This document shows positions 28,815 through 39,287 of a stretch of 64,000 nt of DNA, in pieces. Position numbers and translations under genes: made by a program. The stretch is from Paenibacillus athensensis. GTDB lineage: Bacteria > Bacillota > Bacilli > Paenibacillales > NBRC-103111. Positions within the stretch are counted from its first letter, which is position 1. Every line of letters begins with the position of its first letter. Location: assembly GCF_004514475.2 (NCBI RefSeq), contig NZ_MYFO02000020.1, positions 1-64,000 on the forward strand, in the 5' to 3' direction. The notes beneath the pieces were generated by a model that saw only the letters and a program-made list of their open reading frames with translations, ran no database searches and was not told where the DNA came from.

Positions 28815-30536
28815 ATGTCAGAAAACAATTTGCTTAATCCCAACAGCGCCCCGCACAGCGATGTTGAAGAAATTAAAATTCGCAGTAACTACCTGCGCGG
28901 CAGTCTGGAAGAAACGCTGCAGGATCGCATAACGGGCTCAATTCCGGAAGACGATAACCGTTTGATGAAATTCCACGGCAGCTATATGCAGGACGACCGC
29001 GATTTGCGTAACGAGCGGGCCAAGCAAAAGCTGGAGCCGGCTTACCAGTTCATGCTGCGCGTGCGCGCGGCAGGCGGCGTTGTAACGCCGGAGCAGTGGC
29101 TGATGATGGACCGCGTTGCTCAGCAATACGCAAACGGCACGATTCGTCTGACGACGCGTCAATCGTTCCAGCTGCACGGCGTGCTGAAATGGAACATGAA
29201 AAGCACGATCCGCGAGGTGAACGATTCGCTGCTCAGCACGCTGGCGGCTTGCGGCGACGTGAACCGTAACGTGATGTGCAACCCGAACCCGCATCAGTCC
29301 GAGGTCCACGAGCAAGTGTACAAATGGGCTTGCGAGGTGAGCAATCATCTGGACCCGCGGACGAAGGCGTACCACGAAATCTGGCTCGACGGCGAGAAGG
29401 TGGTCGACAGCCGCAGCGATGAAGAGCAGGAGCCGATCTATGGCCGCGTCTATCTGCCGCGGAAGTTCAAAATCGGCATTGCCGTACCGCCGTCCAACGA
29501 TGTGGACGTGTTCTCGCAGGATCTGGGCTTTATTGCCATCGTGGAGAACGGCAAGCTGGTCGGCTTCAACGTCTCGGTCGGCGGCGGTATGGGCATGACG
29601 CACGGCGATCCGCTGACGTATCCGCAAGTGGCGCAAGTGATCGGCTTCATCAAGCCGGAGCAAATGGTCGATCTGGCCGAGAAAACGGTCACGATTCAGC
29701 GTGATTACGGCGACCGCTCCGTGCGCAAGCACGCGCGCTTCAAGTATACGATTGACGACCGCGGCATCGACTGGTTCGTGGGCGAGCTGACCGCGCGTCT
29801 GGGCTGGAGCCTGGAGCCGGCGCGCGCGTACCATTTTGACTCCAATGGCGATCGTTATGGCTGGGTGAAGGGCAGCAACGGCAAATGGCACTTCAATCTG
29901 TTCATTCAGAACGGCCGCGTCAAGGACGAGGACGGCTACCTGCTGATGACGGGCCTGCGCGAAATTGCCAAGATTCACAACGGTGATTTCCGTCTGACGG
30001 CGAACCAGAACCTGATCATCGGCAATGTTAGCACGCAGAAGAAGAAGAAAATCGAAGAGCTGATCAAGCAATACGGCTTGACGGACGGCTTGCATTACTC
30101 GGCGCTGCGCCGCAGCTCGATGGCGTGTGTAGCGCTGCCGACATGCGGTCTGGCGATGGCGGAATCGGAACGTTATCTGCCTGAGCTGATGGACAAAATC
30201 GAGCCGATGCTGGCGGAAGCGGGCCTGAGCGACGAGGAAATCGTCATTCGGATGACGGGCTGCCCGAACGGCTGCGCCAGACCGATGCTGGCGGAGATTT
30301 CGTTTATCGGTAAGGCGCCAGGCAAATACAATATGTATCTGGGCGGCGGCTTTGCCGGCAACCGGCTGAACAAGCTGTACAAAGAAAACATCGGCGAAGC
30401 GGAGATTCTGTCCTCGCTGCAGCCGATCATTACGCAGTATGCAAAAGAAAGAACGCCCGGCGAGCATTTTGGCGATTTCGTCATTCGCGCCGGTTATGTC
30501 AAAGAAGTGCGCTGCGGCCAGGAATTCCACGGCTAA
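28815..30536 (+). CDS. cysI: Assimilatory sulfite reductase (NADPH), hemoprotein subunit
   Basis: CysI reduces sulfite to sulfide using siroheme and a [4Fe-4S] cluster. The 573-residue protein shows the substrate-binding arginines in [15 protein letters not shown], and the cluster cysteines in two pairs: CVALPTC and CPNGC (C-x5-C and C-x3-C, about residues 437-493). AGGAGAA precedes the ATG. It is the second gene of the cysJI operon and ends at a strong terminator. Confidence 0.98.
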   Translation: MSENNLLNPNSAPHSDVEEIKIRSNYLRGSLEETLQDRITGSIPEDDNRLMKFHGSYMQDDRDLRNERAKQKLEPAYQFMLRVRAAGGVVTPEQWLMMDRVAQQYANGTIRLTTRQSFQLHGVLKWNMKSTIREVNDSLLSTLAACGDVNRNVMCNPNPHQSEVHEQVYKWACEVSNHLDPRTKAYHEIWLDGEKVVDSRSDEEQEPIYGRVYLPRKFKIGIAVPPSNDVDVFSQDLGFIAIVENGKLVGFNVSVGGGMGMTHGDPLTYPQVAQVIGFIKPEQMVDLAEKTVTIQRDYGDRSVRKHARFKYTIDDRGIDWFVGELTARLGWSLEPARAYHFDSNGDRYGWVKGSNGKWHFNLFIQNGRVKDEDGYLLMTGLREIAKIHNGDFRLTANQNLIIGNVSTQKKKKIEELIKQYGLTDGLHYSALRRSSMACVALPTCGLAMAESERYLPELMDKIEPMLAEAGLSDEEIVIRMTGCPNGCARPMLAEISFIGKAPGKYNMYLGGGFAGNRLNKLYKENIGEAEILSSLQPIITQYAKERTPGEHFGDFVIRAGYVKEVRCGQEFHG

Positions 30537-30548
30537 GCGAGCTGACGG

Positions 30549-30583
30549 CGAAGAGCATTCGAGAGGATGCTCTTCGTTTTTTT
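30549..30583 (+). terminator. Terminator after cysI
   Basis: CGAAGAGCAT and ATGCTCTTCG form a perfect 10-bp stem and are followed by TTTTTTT. Confidence 0.93.
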
Positions 30584-30722
30584 GTGTCTGGAGGGATTCG
30601 CCTTTTCTTGTTCGCGGGTATTTTGTGGTATAATCGAAGGCAAAGCCTTTTTGACCAGTCCGAAGTTTTCATTTGTACAAGGGTGAGGATATTCAAACCG
30701 ATACAGGTTGGGGGAGAAGGTA

Positions 30723-31025
30723 GTGGAGAAGGACGTCGATTTGGCCCGAAGGGTCAAGGTTATCGAATGGCTGAAGACCGAAGTCGTCGATCAGGTCGCG
30801 CATTTGCTGAAGGGGATTTGGGAAGGCAATCAGGCGAAGATCGTGGACGGGCTGGCCAGTCTGATCTCTTGCGGCTACATCTTGGGGCGGCGGCTGGGCA
30901 TCTCTTATCAGAGCCTGGACGAAGCCATTGCCGATAAATTGAAGAAGCATCGCAAGGATGGTCACCAGCTGGAGGATTGGTACGGCGACATTTCATCTTT
31001 GGAAGAACATTTGCGTAAGAGGTGA
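30723..31025 (+). CDS. MazG-like family protein
   Basis: A 100-residue helical protein of the short MazG-like family found beside yybS in Bacillales: DLARRVKVIEWLKTEVVDQVAHLLKGIWEGN and ISCGYILGRRLGISY. Substrate unknown; related MazG proteins hydrolyse nucleoside triphosphates, but acidic catalytic residues are not clearly conserved here. The GTG at 30723 is preceded by GGGGGAG; the earlier TTG 30708 lies inside that site. It is followed by yybS after 7 bp. Confidence 0.75.
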   Translation: MEKDVDLARRVKVIEWLKTEVVDQVAHLLKGIWEGNQAKIVDGLASLISCGYILGRRLGISYQSLDEAIADKLKKHRKDGHQLEDWYGDISSLEEHLRKR

Positions 31026-31032
31026 TCCCACG

Positions 31033-31947
31033 TTGGGGAAGCGTAGTTGGCACGGCCTGATATGGAGTTTGGTTACGGTGGTATGGCTGCTGTCGTTCAT
31101 GACGCCGCTGCTGCCGTTGACGATTGGATTTTTGATGGTGCCTGTCCTGATGCTGTATGTCAAAACGACCACGCGATCGTTTATCCTGTATTATGTCGGC
31201 AGCCTGCTGGTCGTCTATTTGCTGTCGGCGCTGCAGGGCTTGTTCCTGATCTCGATCTCGTTGTTCTTTCTGCCGCCGGTGCTGGCAATGGGCAGCTTGT
31301 ACAAGCGCAAGGCTGCGGCGCGCACGGTGCTGACGGCCGGGACGGTAACGCTGCTTGGCGAATCGCTGCTGAGCTTGATGATCAGCGCGCTGTCGGGGTT
31401 GAATCCGATCGGCAGCTACAAAGCGATGATGAACGATTATTTCCAGAATATTATGCAGCCGGCGCTCAAGCAGATGCTGGGCAGCGATCAGGACTTGTAT
31501 TTGAATGCGATGGTGCAGTGGATTCCGACCTTTTTGATTATGATGGCGGTGTTTTATGTGTTCGTCTCGCACGGCTTGAGCCGCTGGCTGTTGAATAAGA
31601 CCGGCGAGTCGATCCCCGGGTTGCGCCCGATGCGCGAGTGGATGCTGCCGCGGACGTTCGTCTGGCTGTATTTGCTGGCTTTGATTCTCGGGTTGTTCAT
31701 CCCGACGTCGACATCGATGGTCTCCACGATTTTGCAAAATCTGCTGCCGCTGCTGATTTTCGTGTTTACGATTCAGGCGTTGGCTTTCTTGTATTACATC
31801 ATTCATCAGAAGGGCTGGAACCGCGCGCTGCCGTTTACGGCGACGGCGCTGCTGGCGATTATGTGGCCGCTGATGTTTGTGTACAGCTTGCTGGGGGTTG
31901 TTGACGTGGCATTCCCCATTCGGGAGCGGTTTAAGAAAAATATGTAG
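31033..31947 (+). CDS. yybS: YybS-family (DUF2232) membrane protein
   Basis: A 304-residue polytopic membrane protein with about eight hydrophobic helices, matching the DUF2232/YybS family by length and position directly before gdpP. Function unknown; some relatives resemble ECF-transporter S components. Start is TTG 31033, eight bases after AGAGGTG; the reading frame extends further upstream without support. 18 bp separates it from gdpP. Confidence 0.88.
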   Translation: MGKRSWHGLIWSLVTVVWLLSFMTPLLPLTIGFLMVPVLMLYVKTTTRSFILYYVGSLLVVYLLSALQGLFLISISLFFLPPVLAMGSLYKRKAAARTVLTAGTVTLLGESLLSLMISALSGLNPIGSYKAMMNDYFQNIMQPALKQMLGSDQDLYLNAMVQWIPTFLIMMAVFYVFVSHGLSRWLLNKTGESIPGLRPMREWMLPRTFVWLYLLALILGLFIPTSTSMVSTILQNLLPLLIFVFTIQALAFLYYIIHQKGWNRALPFTATALLAIMWPLMFVYSLLGVVDVAFPIRERFKKNM

Positions 31948-31965
31948 GAGCAGGAGCTGCTGGCC

Positions 31966-33927
31966 ATGCCCAAATTTCTGTTAAAGCGGTGGCACGGACT
32001 TCATGTTGTCTGGCTGTTTGCGCTGCTGCTGCTGCTGACGGCGGTGATTTTTGCCTATCAATGGGTGTTAGGCGTCGTCGCTTTTCTTCTCACCGGCTTG
32101 ATGGCTTATTATACGCTGCAAGCGGAAGCGGCTTTCCGCCGCGACTTTGCCGGCTACATCGGGACGATTACGCATCGCGTGAAAAAGGCGGGCAATGAGG
32201 TGATGAGTGGCTTGCCGATCGGTATTATTCTTTATAATGAAGAGAAGCGTATCGAGTGGCACAATCCGTTTATTGCCAAGATGCTGGAGCTGGATTCCGT
32301 GATCGGCGAGTCGCTGTACGAGCTGTTTCCGGATATCAAGAGCAAGAAGGAAAAGGACGACAAGCTGGAAATCGTGGTCGGCAAGCACATCTATCAGGTG
32401 TGGGTCAAGGCGGAAGAGCGTCTGCTCTATGTCCGCGAGATCACCGAGCAGGCCAATCTGGCGAAGCGGTATGAGGACGAGAAGACGGCAATCGGGATCG
32501 TCATGCTCGATAATCTGGACGAAGCGACGCAGGGGCTGGACGACCAGACGCGCAGCTTGCTGATGGCCAAGGTGACGGGCGAGATTACGGAATGGGCGCA
32601 AAAATACCAGCTCTACCTGCGCCGTACCGCCTCGGACCGCTTCCTGATTCTGATGGACCAGCGGGCTCTGCGCAGTCTGGAGCAAAGCCGGTTCGAAATT
32701 CTCGACGACGTGCGTGATTTGACGATTGAGAACAAGCTGCCGCTGACGCTGAGCATCGGCATCGCTTCCGGCGTGGAACAGTTGGTGGAGCTCGGCTCGA
32801 TGGCGCAGATGAGCCTCGACATGTCGCTCGGCCGCGGCGGCGATCAGGTGACGGTAAAGGTAGGGCAGCGCTTGTCGTTCTACGGCGGACGGACGAACGC
32901 GGTGGAGAAGCGCACACGGGTACGGGCGCGGGTCATTTCGCATGCCTTGCGCGATTTGATGAAGGAAAGCGATTCAGTAATTGTGATGGGTCATCGCTTT
33001 CCGGATATGGATTCGGTCGGCGCGGCGGTCGGTGTGCTGAAGGCGGTGCAGGTGGTTGGCAAGGAAGGCTTCATCGTGCTGGAGGGTGTGAACCCATCGA
33101 TCCAGAAGCTGATGGAGGCGCTCGCTGGCGACGAGAAGCTCGGCCGCAGGTTCATTACGCCGGAGCAGGCGATGCAGATGATGACGCCGCGGACGCTGGC
33201 CGTCGTCGTCGATACGCATAAAGCGTCGATGGTCGCCGAGCCCAAGCTGCTGCAGCTGACCAATCGCGTGGTGGTGGTGGATCATCACCGGCGCAGCGAG
33301 GAGTTCATTAATGAAGCGACGCTGGTCTATATGGAGCCGTATGCGTCCTCGACGTGCGAGCTTGTGACGGAGCTGCTGCAGTACATCAACGACAAGCTGA
33401 GCCTCGACGTGCTGGAGGCCACTGTGCTGCTTGCCGGCATTGTCGTCGATACGAAAAGCTTCAGCTTGCGCACGGGCGCGCGCACGTTCGAAGCCGCGTC
33501 GTTCTTGCGGCGCAACGGGGCCGATTCCGGGCTCATTCAGCGCATGCTGAAGGAAGATCTCGACGCGTATATCAAGAAGGCGGAGATTATCAAGCATACG
33601 GAGATTTTGCACGAGCATATCGCTTTAGCCGTAGCGGAGCCGAATCGCAAATATTCTCAGTTGATGATTGCCCAGGTAGCTGATACATTGTTGAATATGA
33701 CGAACATTATGGCTTCCTTTGTAATCAGCGAGCGTCAGGACGGCCTGATCGGCATTAGCGCCCGATCGCTCGGCCAGTTGAATGTACAGCTGGTGATGGA
33801 GCGGCTGGGCGGCGGCGGTCATTTGACCAATGCAGCGACACAGCTCGACGGCACGCTGGAGGAAGCGACGAAACGGCTGAAGCATGTGATTCAGGAGATG
33901 AAGGATGAGGAGGGACTTTTCGAATGA
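31966..33927 (+). CDS. gdpP: Cyclic-di-AMP phosphodiesterase GdpP
   Basis: GdpP hydrolyses c-di-AMP and so affects potassium homeostasis, cell-wall stress and beta-lactam tolerance. The 653-residue protein has two N-terminal transmembrane helices (residues about 14-55), a PAS-like heme-binding domain (about 80-150), a degenerate GGDEF domain (about 175-305), and DHH-DHHA1 catalytic parts: [34 protein letters not shown], and C-terminal [10 protein letters not shown]. The order yybS-gdpP-rplI-dnaB matches B. subtilis. It overlaps rplI by 4 bp. Confidence 0.97.
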   Translation: MPKFLLKRWHGLHVVWLFALLLLLTAVIFAYQWVLGVVAFLLTGLMAYYTLQAEAAFRRDFAGYIGTITHRVKKAGNEVMSGLPIGIILYNEEKRIEWHNPFIAKMLELDSVIGESLYELFPDIKSKKEKDDKLEIVVGKHIYQVWVKAEERLLYVREITEQANLAKRYEDEKTAIGIVMLDNLDEATQGLDDQTRSLLMAKVTGEITEWAQKYQLYLRRTASDRFLILMDQRALRSLEQSRFEILDDVRDLTIENKLPLTLSIGIASGVEQLVELGSMAQMSLDMSLGRGGDQVTVKVGQRLSFYGGRTNAVEKRTRVRARVISHALRDLMKESDSVIVMGHRFPDMDSVGAAVGVLKAVQVVGKEGFIVLEGVNPSIQKLMEALAGDEKLGRRFITPEQAMQMMTPRTLAVVVDTHKASMVAEPKLLQLTNRVVVVDHHRRSEEFINEATLVYMEPYASSTCELVTELLQYINDKLSLDVLEATVLLAGIVVDTKSFSLRTGARTFEAASFLRRNGADSGLIQRMLKEDLDAYIKKAEIIKHTEILHEHIALAVAEPNRKYSQLMIAQVADTLLNMTNIMASFVISERQDGLIGISARSLGQLNVQLVMERLGGGGHLTNAATQLDGTLEEATKRLKHVIQEMKDEEGLFE

Positions 33928-34370
33928 AGGTCGTATTTTTGAAGGACGTTAAGGGTCAAGGGAAAAAAGGGGAAGTGAAAGAGGTTTCCGAGGGCTATGC
34001 GCAAAATTTTCTGATTGCCAAGGGTTTGGCATCCCCGGCTACGCAAGGAACCGTCAAGCAGCTCGACAACCAGAAGAAAGCCGAGCAGCGCCGCAAGGAT
34101 CAGGAGAAGGCCGATGCACAGGCGTTGGGCGTGAAGCTGGGCGAGATGACGGTGGTCATTAAAGCCAAAGCGGGCGAAGGCGGCCGGTTGTTCGGCGCCA
34201 TCACCAACAAGCAGGTCGCGGAAGCGCTGGAGAAGCTCGGCATCCAAGTGGACAAGCGCAAAATCGTTATGGACGAGCCGATTCGCACGTTGGGCGTAAC
34301 GAAGGTGCCGGTTAAGCTGCACAGCGAGGTTACGGCGTCGCTGAACGTGCAGATCAGCGAAGAGAAGTAA
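33924..34370 (+). CDS. rplI: 50S ribosomal protein L9
   Basis: A 148-residue L9: N-terminal domain [36 protein letters not shown], long central helix, and C-terminal domain ([16 protein letters not shown]). The ATG overlaps the gdpP stop. It is followed by a 152-bp gap before the helicase gene that shows no clear terminator or promoter. Confidence 0.98.
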   Translation: MKVVFLKDVKGQGKKGEVKEVSEGYAQNFLIAKGLASPATQGTVKQLDNQKKAEQRRKDQEKADAQALGVKLGEMTVVIKAKAGEGGRLFGAITNKQVAEALEKLGIQVDKRKIVMDEPIRTLGVTKVPVKLHSEVTASLNVQISEEK

Positions 34371-34522
34371 TTGACACGCAGGACATGCTTGATTGAGGCA
34401 GCGCGGAGCTTGACGGAACGGGATAAGATGGTCCTAGCCGTCGGGTGCTGCGCTGCCGCCGTGTTACGCCGGCTGGGCCTGCAGTCGGCAGAGAGCCAAA
34501 GCATAAAGGAGAAGTGGGCGTT

Positions 34523-35884
34523 ATGAGCGGGGAATTGTTTCTGGATCGCGTACCCCCACAAAATATAGAAGCCGAGCAGGCCGTGCTCGGCGCTATTTTG
34601 TTAAACGGCGAAGCGCTCATTACCGCGATGGAGCGGGTGACGAGCGATGATTTCTATCGCGGCTCGCATCAGCGCATCTTCGAGGCGATGGTGGAGCTGG
34701 CCGAAGAAGACGAGCCGGTCGACCTGATTACGCTGACGTCCCGGCTGGCCAACAAGCAGCAGCTTGAAGACGTCGGCGGCGTGACGTATTTGTCGGAGCT
34801 GGCCAATGCCGTTCCGACAGCTGCCAACGTCGACTACTATGCAGCCATCGTCGAAGAGAAGTCGATGCTGCGCCGCTTGATTCGCACGGCGACGCAAATC
34901 GTCTCGAACGGCTATGCCAGCGCCGACGATATCGGCTTGCTGCTCAGCGACGCCGAGCAGCGGATCATGGAGATCTCGCAGCGCCGATCCTCCACGGGCT
35001 TCGTGTCCATTCGTGACGTGCTCATGGACGTGTTCGAGCGAGTCGAGTTCCTCTACTCGCACAAGGGCGGGTCCACAGGCATCCCTTCGGGCTTCGTGGA
35101 CCTGGACAAGATGACGTCCGGCTTTCAGCGCTCGGACCTCATCATCGTCGCCGCCCGTCCTTCCGTCGGCAAAACCGCCTTCGCGCTCAACATCGCGCAG
35201 AACGTCGGCGTACGGGCCAAGGAAACCGTCGCCATCTTCTCGCTGGAGATGGGCGCGGCCCAGCTCGTCCAGCGGATGGTGTGCGCGGAGGCCAACGTGG
35301 ACGCCAACCGGATGCGGACGGGCTTCCTCGAAGGCGACGACTGGGAGAAGCTGACGATGGCGATCGGCGCATTGTCGGAGGCGCAAATCTACATCGACGA
35401 TTCGCCGTCGATTACGGTGGCCGACATTCGCGCCAAGTGCCGACGGCTGCAGCAGGAGCGGGGGCTCGGCATGATCCTCATCGACTACCTGCAGCTGATC
35501 CACGGCCGCGGCAAAGGCGACAACCGTCAGCAGGAGGTGTCCGAGATTTCGCGGACGCTCAAGCAGATTGCGCGGGAGCTGAACGTGCCGGTCATCGCCC
35601 TGTCGCAGCTCAGCCGGGGCGTAGAGCAGCGGCAGGACAAGCGGCCGATGATGTCCGACTTGCGTGAATCGGGCTCGATCGAGCAGGACGCCGATATCGT
35701 GGCTTTCTTGTACCGGGACGATTACTACGACAAGGAGTCGGAGAAAAAGAACATCATTGAGATCATCATCGCCAAGCAGCGGAACGGTCCGGTCGGCACA
35801 GTCGAGCTGGCGTTCCTCAAGCAGTTCAATAAATTCGTCAATATGGACCGCAGCCATCAGGAAGTCGCGGCCGGTCAATATTAA
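34523..35884 (+). CDS. dnaB: Replicative DNA helicase (DnaB type; B. subtilis DnaC)
   Basis: The hexameric replicative helicase. The 453-residue protein has the DnaB N-terminal domain (RVPPQNIEAEQAVLGAILL) and RecA-like C-terminal domain with Walker A ARPSVGKTAFALN near residue 210, Walker B GLGMILIDYLQLI near 318, and the arginine-finger region. AAGGAG lies 11 bases before the ATG. Reading frame continues upstream, but the family N-terminus supports 34523. The gap to purA holds the purA control region. Confidence 0.98.
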   Translation: MSGELFLDRVPPQNIEAEQAVLGAILLNGEALITAMERVTSDDFYRGSHQRIFEAMVELAEEDEPVDLITLTSRLANKQQLEDVGGVTYLSELANAVPTAANVDYYAAIVEEKSMLRRLIRTATQIVSNGYASADDIGLLLSDAEQRIMEISQRRSSTGFVSIRDVLMDVFERVEFLYSHKGGSTGIPSGFVDLDKMTSGFQRSDLIIVAARPSVGKTAFALNIAQNVGVRAKETVAIFSLEMGAAQLVQRMVCAEANVDANRMRTGFLEGDDWEKLTMAIGALSEAQIYIDDSPSITVADIRAKCRRLQQERGLGMILIDYLQLIHGRGKGDNRQQEVSEISRTLKQIARELNVPVIALSQLSRGVEQRQDKRPMMSDLRESGSIEQDADIVAFLYRDDYYDKESEKKNIIEIIIAKQRNGPVGTVELAFLKQFNKFVNMDRSHQEVAAGQY

Positions 35885-35902
35885 ACGTCATAGCTTGCGG
35901 CA

Positions 35903-35946
35903 AATTCCGAACAATTATACAAGCTCTTGTATGATTGTTCGTTTTT
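35903..35946. promoter_or_regulatory. PurR operator: two inverted PurBoxes upstream of purA
   Basis: AATTCCGAACAAT (35903-35915) fits the B. subtilis PurBox consensus AWWWCCGAACWWT at all 13 positions. ATTGTTCGTTTTT (35934-35946) is an inverted copy with one mismatch. The pair lies just upstream of the -35 of a good promoter, as in PurR-controlled genes. The same bases also form a 13-bp hairpin (35909-35921 with 35928-35940) followed by T-rich DNA, so it may double as a terminator for dnaB. Confidence 0.8.
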
Positions 35947-35948
35947 AT

Positions 35949-35977
35949 TTGACTTTGCTTTGGCGGACTGCTACACT
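35949..35977 (+). promoter_or_regulatory. purA promoter
   Basis: TTGACT (35949-35954) and TACACT (35972-35977) are 17 bp apart. The transcript would carry a leader of about 140 nt before the purA ATG, with no other gene in it. Confidence 0.78.
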
Positions 35978-36124
35978 AAAGACGGTGAAAAATACCTTAA
36001 CGAAATCGGGCGGAACGCCGGGCTTCGATCAAGGTCGTTTTTCATGCTTTCCTATGGGAAAATGGGAAAAGCAAAGCCAACAGGCTCATTATGGGTGCGC
36101 CGCACCGTACGGAGGTAGTGCTTA

Positions 36125-37411
36125 ATGTCAACGGTTGTTGTTGTCGGAACGCAATGGGGAGACGAAGGAAAAGGAAAGATTACGGATTATCTGGCGGAGA
36201 CGGCAGAGGTTGTTGCCCGCTATCAAGGCGGAAACAACGCAGGCCACACGATCCTGATCGAAGGCAAGAAATACAAGACAACGATGATTCCATCCGGCAT
36301 TTTTTACGAAGATAAAGCCTGCGTCATCGGCAATGGCATGGTGATTAATCCCGCAGCTCTCATTGAAGAGATCAATTATATCGAATCCAACGGTTTTTCG
36401 ACCAAAAGCCTCAAGATCAGCGATCGCGCGCATGTGATCATGCCGTATCATTTGCTGCTCGACGGACTGGAGGAAGAGCGCAAGGGCGACAATAAAATCG
36501 GAACGACCCGCAAAGGGATCGGACCTTGTTATATGGATAAAGCGGCGCGCAACGGCATTCGGATCGCGGATCTGATGGACGCAGAGGAGTTCGAGCAAAA
36601 AGTACGCCGTCTCGTCGCGGACAAAAACGTGATTATTCAGCAGGTATATGGCGCTCAAGGTCTCGAAGTCGAGCCGATTCTCGAAGAGTACCTCAAGTAC
36701 GCTGAAGTGCTGCGTCCTTTTGTAACCGACACGTCGGTTGTGCTCAATGAATATATCGATCAGGGCCGCCGCGTGCTGTTCGAAGGCGCGCAAGGCGTCA
36801 TGCTCGACATCGACCAAGGCACGTATCCGTTCGTGACGTCGTCCAACCCGACGGCCGGCGGCGTGTGCATCGGCTCGGGCGTCGGCCCGACCAAAATCCA
36901 CAGCATCATCGGCGTAGCCAAAGCCTACACGACGCGCGTCGGCGACGGTCCGTTCCCGACAGAGCAAAACAATGCAACCGGCGACTGGATCCGTGAAAAA
37001 GGCTTCGAGTACGGCACCGTAACGGGCCGTCCGCGCCGCGTCGGCTGGTTCGACAGCGTGGTCGTCCGCCACGCCCGCCGCGTGAGCGGCATTACCGGCT
37101 TGTCGCTCAACTCGATCGACGTGCTGACGGGCCTGGAGACGGTCAAAATCTGCACGGGCTACATGTACCGCGGCGAGCTGATCGAGCATTATCCGGCCAG
37201 CCTCAAAGCGCTCTCCGAGTGCGAGGCGGTGTATGAGGAAATGCCGGGCTGGAGCGAAGACGTATCGACGGCGCGCTCGCTGAGCGATCTGCCAGAGAAC
37301 GCCCGCCACTATGTGGAGCGCGTGTCGCAGCTGACCGGCATTCCAATCGCGATCTTCTCGGTTGGCCGCAATCGCGACCAGACGAACCTGGTACGTCCGA
37401 TTTACGTATAG
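36125..37411 (+). CDS. purA: Adenylosuccinate synthase
   Basis: PurA makes adenylosuccinate from IMP, aspartate and GTP, the first step from IMP to AMP. The 428-residue protein has the P-loop [14 protein letters not shown] (residues 8-21), the catalytic Asp13 and His41 (NAGHTI), [11 protein letters not shown], the [19 protein letters not shown] region and the C-terminal [15 protein letters not shown] lies nine bases before the ATG. A PurBox pair and promoter lie upstream, and a terminator follows, so it is a single-gene unit. Confidence 0.99.
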   Translation: MSTVVVVGTQWGDEGKGKITDYLAETAEVVARYQGGNNAGHTILIEGKKYKTTMIPSGIFYEDKACVIGNGMVINPAALIEEINYIESNGFSTKSLKISDRAHVIMPYHLLLDGLEEERKGDNKIGTTRKGIGPCYMDKAARNGIRIADLMDAEEFEQKVRRLVADKNVIIQQVYGAQGLEVEPILEEYLKYAEVLRPFVTDTSVVLNEYIDQGRRVLFEGAQGVMLDIDQGTYPFVTSSNPTAGGVCIGSGVGPTKIHSIIGVAKAYTTRVGDGPFPTEQNNATGDWIREKGFEYGTVTGRPRRVGWFDSVVVRHARRVSGITGLSLNSIDVLTGLETVKICTGYMYRGELIEHYPASLKALSECEAVYEEMPGWSEDVSTARSLSDLPENARHYVERVSQLTGIPIAIFSVGRNRDQTNLVRPIYV

Positions 37412-37444
37412 GCAGAACAAATCGGCTTTCATACGAAGTTGAAG

Positions 37445-37477
37445 ATTCCGGCGCCCGGTGGCGTCGGGATTTTTTTG
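37445..37477 (+). terminator. Terminator after purA
   Basis: ATTCCGGCGCC and GGCGTCGGGAT form an 11-bp stem (two G-T pairs) around CGGT, followed by seven T. Confidence 0.88.
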
Positions 37478-37541
37478 TATGTGGGGCGTGTCTGTCGGCT
37501 TCCGCACCGCGCGCGAATCCCTTGGCGGCTTAACTTAACGT

Positions 37542-37940
37542 TTATTCCTCCGACAAGCCGGCAGCCGACGACTTCCGCCAGAACATCACAGTCAGCATGC
37601 GCTCGATCCATTCCTTGTCCAGCTCGGTCAGCACAACGTCATCGAACATCAGTTCGTTATCGCGCAGGAAAGCACGCAGGTGAACCGGACGGCTTCCGGC
37701 TTCGCTCGTTGGTTCCTCCCGAGTCGGGGGCTCGAGGTAGCCGGCTACCCGCATCAGTTCTGCGTAAGGGATGTTCAACCCCTTGGAGAGCTTGGCCAGC
37801 ACGTCCGGTGAGGGAATGCGGCGTTTGCCGCTCTCCAGCTGTGAGATGTAAGCGTGCGAGACGCCGGAGCGCTCCGAAAGCTCGCGTACGGTAAAGCCCC
37901 TGTGCTTACGCAGATCCCGCAATTGATCGTAAAAATACAT
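37542..37940 (-). CDS. XRE-family (HTH_3) transcriptional regulator
   Basis: A 132-residue protein with a Cro/C1-type HTH at the N-terminus (RKHRGFTVRELSERSGVSHAYISQLESGKRRIPSPDVLAKLSKGLNIPY, residues about 8-60) and a C-terminal region of unknown role containing RAFLRDNELMFDDVVLTELDKEWIERML. The HTH looks like those of SinR-type regulators. The ATG at 37940 has GGAGG eight bases upstream. It is divergent from the gene at 38114 and may repress through the dyad at 37999-38016. Confidence 0.85.
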   Translation of the reverse strand: MYFYDQLRDLRKHRGFTVRELSERSGVSHAYISQLESGKRRIPSPDVLAKLSKGLNIPYAELMRVAGYLEPPTREEPTSEAGSRPVHLRAFLRDNELMFDDVVLTELDKEWIERMLTVMFWRKSSAAGLSEE

Positions 37941-37998
37941 GCGTGATTCCTCCATTCAGGCAAGTGGCGTAAACGAAAGTTAACATTTTTATAATATA

Positions 37999-38016
37999 AT
38001 TTTACATTAGTAAAAT
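37999..38016. promoter_or_regulatory. Inverted repeat between the XRE gene and the 38114 gene
   Basis: ATTTTAC and GTAAAAT are a perfect 7-bp inverted repeat around ATTA, in an AT-rich gap holding likely -10 elements for the XRE gene (TATTAT-type on the minus strand). It is a reasonable autoregulatory operator candidate. Confidence 0.4.
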
Positions 38017-38113
38017 CAATCAGTTTTCTTGGAGGGTTGGGATTGGCTGGAAGCAAAAGCGTCAATACTGGAAGGGAGGTCAAAATCGAGTCTGCAAAGG
38101 GTGAGGAAACGGC

Positions 38114-38836
38114 ATGAAGTTGTTGGGCTGGTTAAGCAAGCTGATCTTGTCCACGGTCCTTATTTCGTTGTTATCGGTGGTTACAGCTTGGGCGGTCGTC
38201 AATATGTATGTCGAGGAGCTGCTTCGACAATTTCAGATACCGGCTATAGGTAAAAAGATTCAATTTATGGATTTTGCCGCAAGATTATCGGAGGAGTTGA
38301 ATATAGTTAAGCCGAGAGCGGGGGGTCAGCAGGCTGCCGACGGAGGTTCGTCGTCAACGGGGTCAACGCAGGACGCGAATGCGGGCGGAGCGAGCCCGGA
38401 TGCATCCAGCGGCGCAAAGAACGGCTCGGCAGCCGGTTCCACCTCCGACTCCGCGAGCACCGCTTCCCCGGACTCAGGCAGTGGCGCCGCCGGCGCGTTG
38501 CCTTCCGCTTCGCCGGATGCGGCTGCTTCCGCGGGCGCAGAGGACGATGCGGTAGCCGTCATGGGACAGGTACACGACGATGAGGCGCAGCAGCGCGAGC
38601 TGGTCATGTCGACCGAAGCGTTCGCCAAGAAAAAGGAGCAATTAACGAGCGAGGATAAAATGAAGATCTTTTCCCTCGTGGTGGCGAAGCTGCCGCAAAA
38701 CGAGGTACAGCGCCTGTCCGCCCTGCTCGAAGACGGCATCACCGCTGAGGAGCTGAAGGAGGTCGATCAGACGCTGCATAGCTATTTGACTGCCGATGAA
38801 TATAAACAGCTCATGGAGATCATTCAAAAGTATTAG
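38114..38836 (+). CDS. Membrane-anchored protein with low-complexity linker, unknown
   Basis: A 240-residue protein. One N-terminal transmembrane helix (residues about 8-30) is followed by a short conserved part (MYVEELLRQFQIPAIGKKIQFMDF), then a Ser/Ala/Gly/Asp/Thr-rich linker (about 70-150), then a helical C-terminal region (KKKEQLTSEDKMKIFSLVVAKLPQNEVQRLSALLEDGITAEELKEVDQ). I recognise no family. GGTGAGG precedes the ATG. The layout suggests an extracytoplasmic helical domain on a flexible tether. Confidence 0.72.
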   Translation: MKLLGWLSKLILSTVLISLLSVVTAWAVVNMYVEELLRQFQIPAIGKKIQFMDFAARLSEELNIVKPRAGGQQAADGGSSSTGSTQDANAGGASPDASSGAKNGSAAGSTSDSASTASPDSGSGAAGALPSASPDAAASAGAEDDAVAVMGQVHDDEAQQRELVMSTEAFAKKKEQLTSEDKMKIFSLVVAKLPQNEVQRLSALLEDGITAEELKEVDQTLHSYLTADEYKQLMEIIQKY

Positions 38837-38851
38837 CTGGATGGCGAGCCG

Positions 38852-39109
38852 CTATAGCTCACCCCCGTATTTGACGATCGTATCTTCGGCTTGACGATAG
38901 CGGGATTTTTCCACACAAACCGCCAGGCCGAAGGAGCCGTCGTTCACCGGCGCTTCGAGGGTCTGCACCAGCGTGTCCGCTTGGTAATCGACCTTGATCG
39001 GAGCCGCTGCATCGATCCGAATATCAAGCACGCCCTGCCTTCTCAGCTCGTCTGCCGCATGCTCCAGGTCGTCCACGGATTTGAAAACCGCTGTTAGATT
39101 TTTTTCCAT
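38852..39109 (-). CDS. Small protein, unknown
   Basis: An 85-residue soluble protein starting MEKNLTAVFKSVDDLEHAA and containing a ferredoxin-like beta-alpha-beta pattern; the first half resembles N-termini of general-stress YflT-type proteins, but the match is weak. GGAGG lies seven bases before the ATG at 39109; longer frames have no ribosome site. It converges on the gene at 38114. Confidence 0.6.
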   Translation of the reverse strand: MEKNLTAVFKSVDDLEHAADELRRQGVLDIRIDAAAPIKVDYQADTLVQTLEAPVNDGSFGLAVCVEKSRYRQAEDTIVKYGGEL

Positions 39110-39287
39110 TGAATTGCCTCCAGTCGTAGAATCGACACAGTCTATCACACCGCTGTCGAGTATTTGTTGAAATGGGCGGAAGAAGTGTGGTAAATTTAAC
39201 AAAAGGGAGTTACTTCAAAGGATATTATGTCTAATCAAGGTTGATTTATGTATCTGTGGATGCAAAACCGTCTAAAGGGAGAAGATC

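Noticed and set aside
34445-34522. N-terminal extension of the helicase
   Set aside because: The DnaB-family start is at 34523 and no ribosome site precedes the earlier frame.
37501-37516. A third full copy of the 46-bp repeat after purA
   Set aside because: Only 16 bases match copy B; the rest diverges, so it is noted only as a partial similarity.
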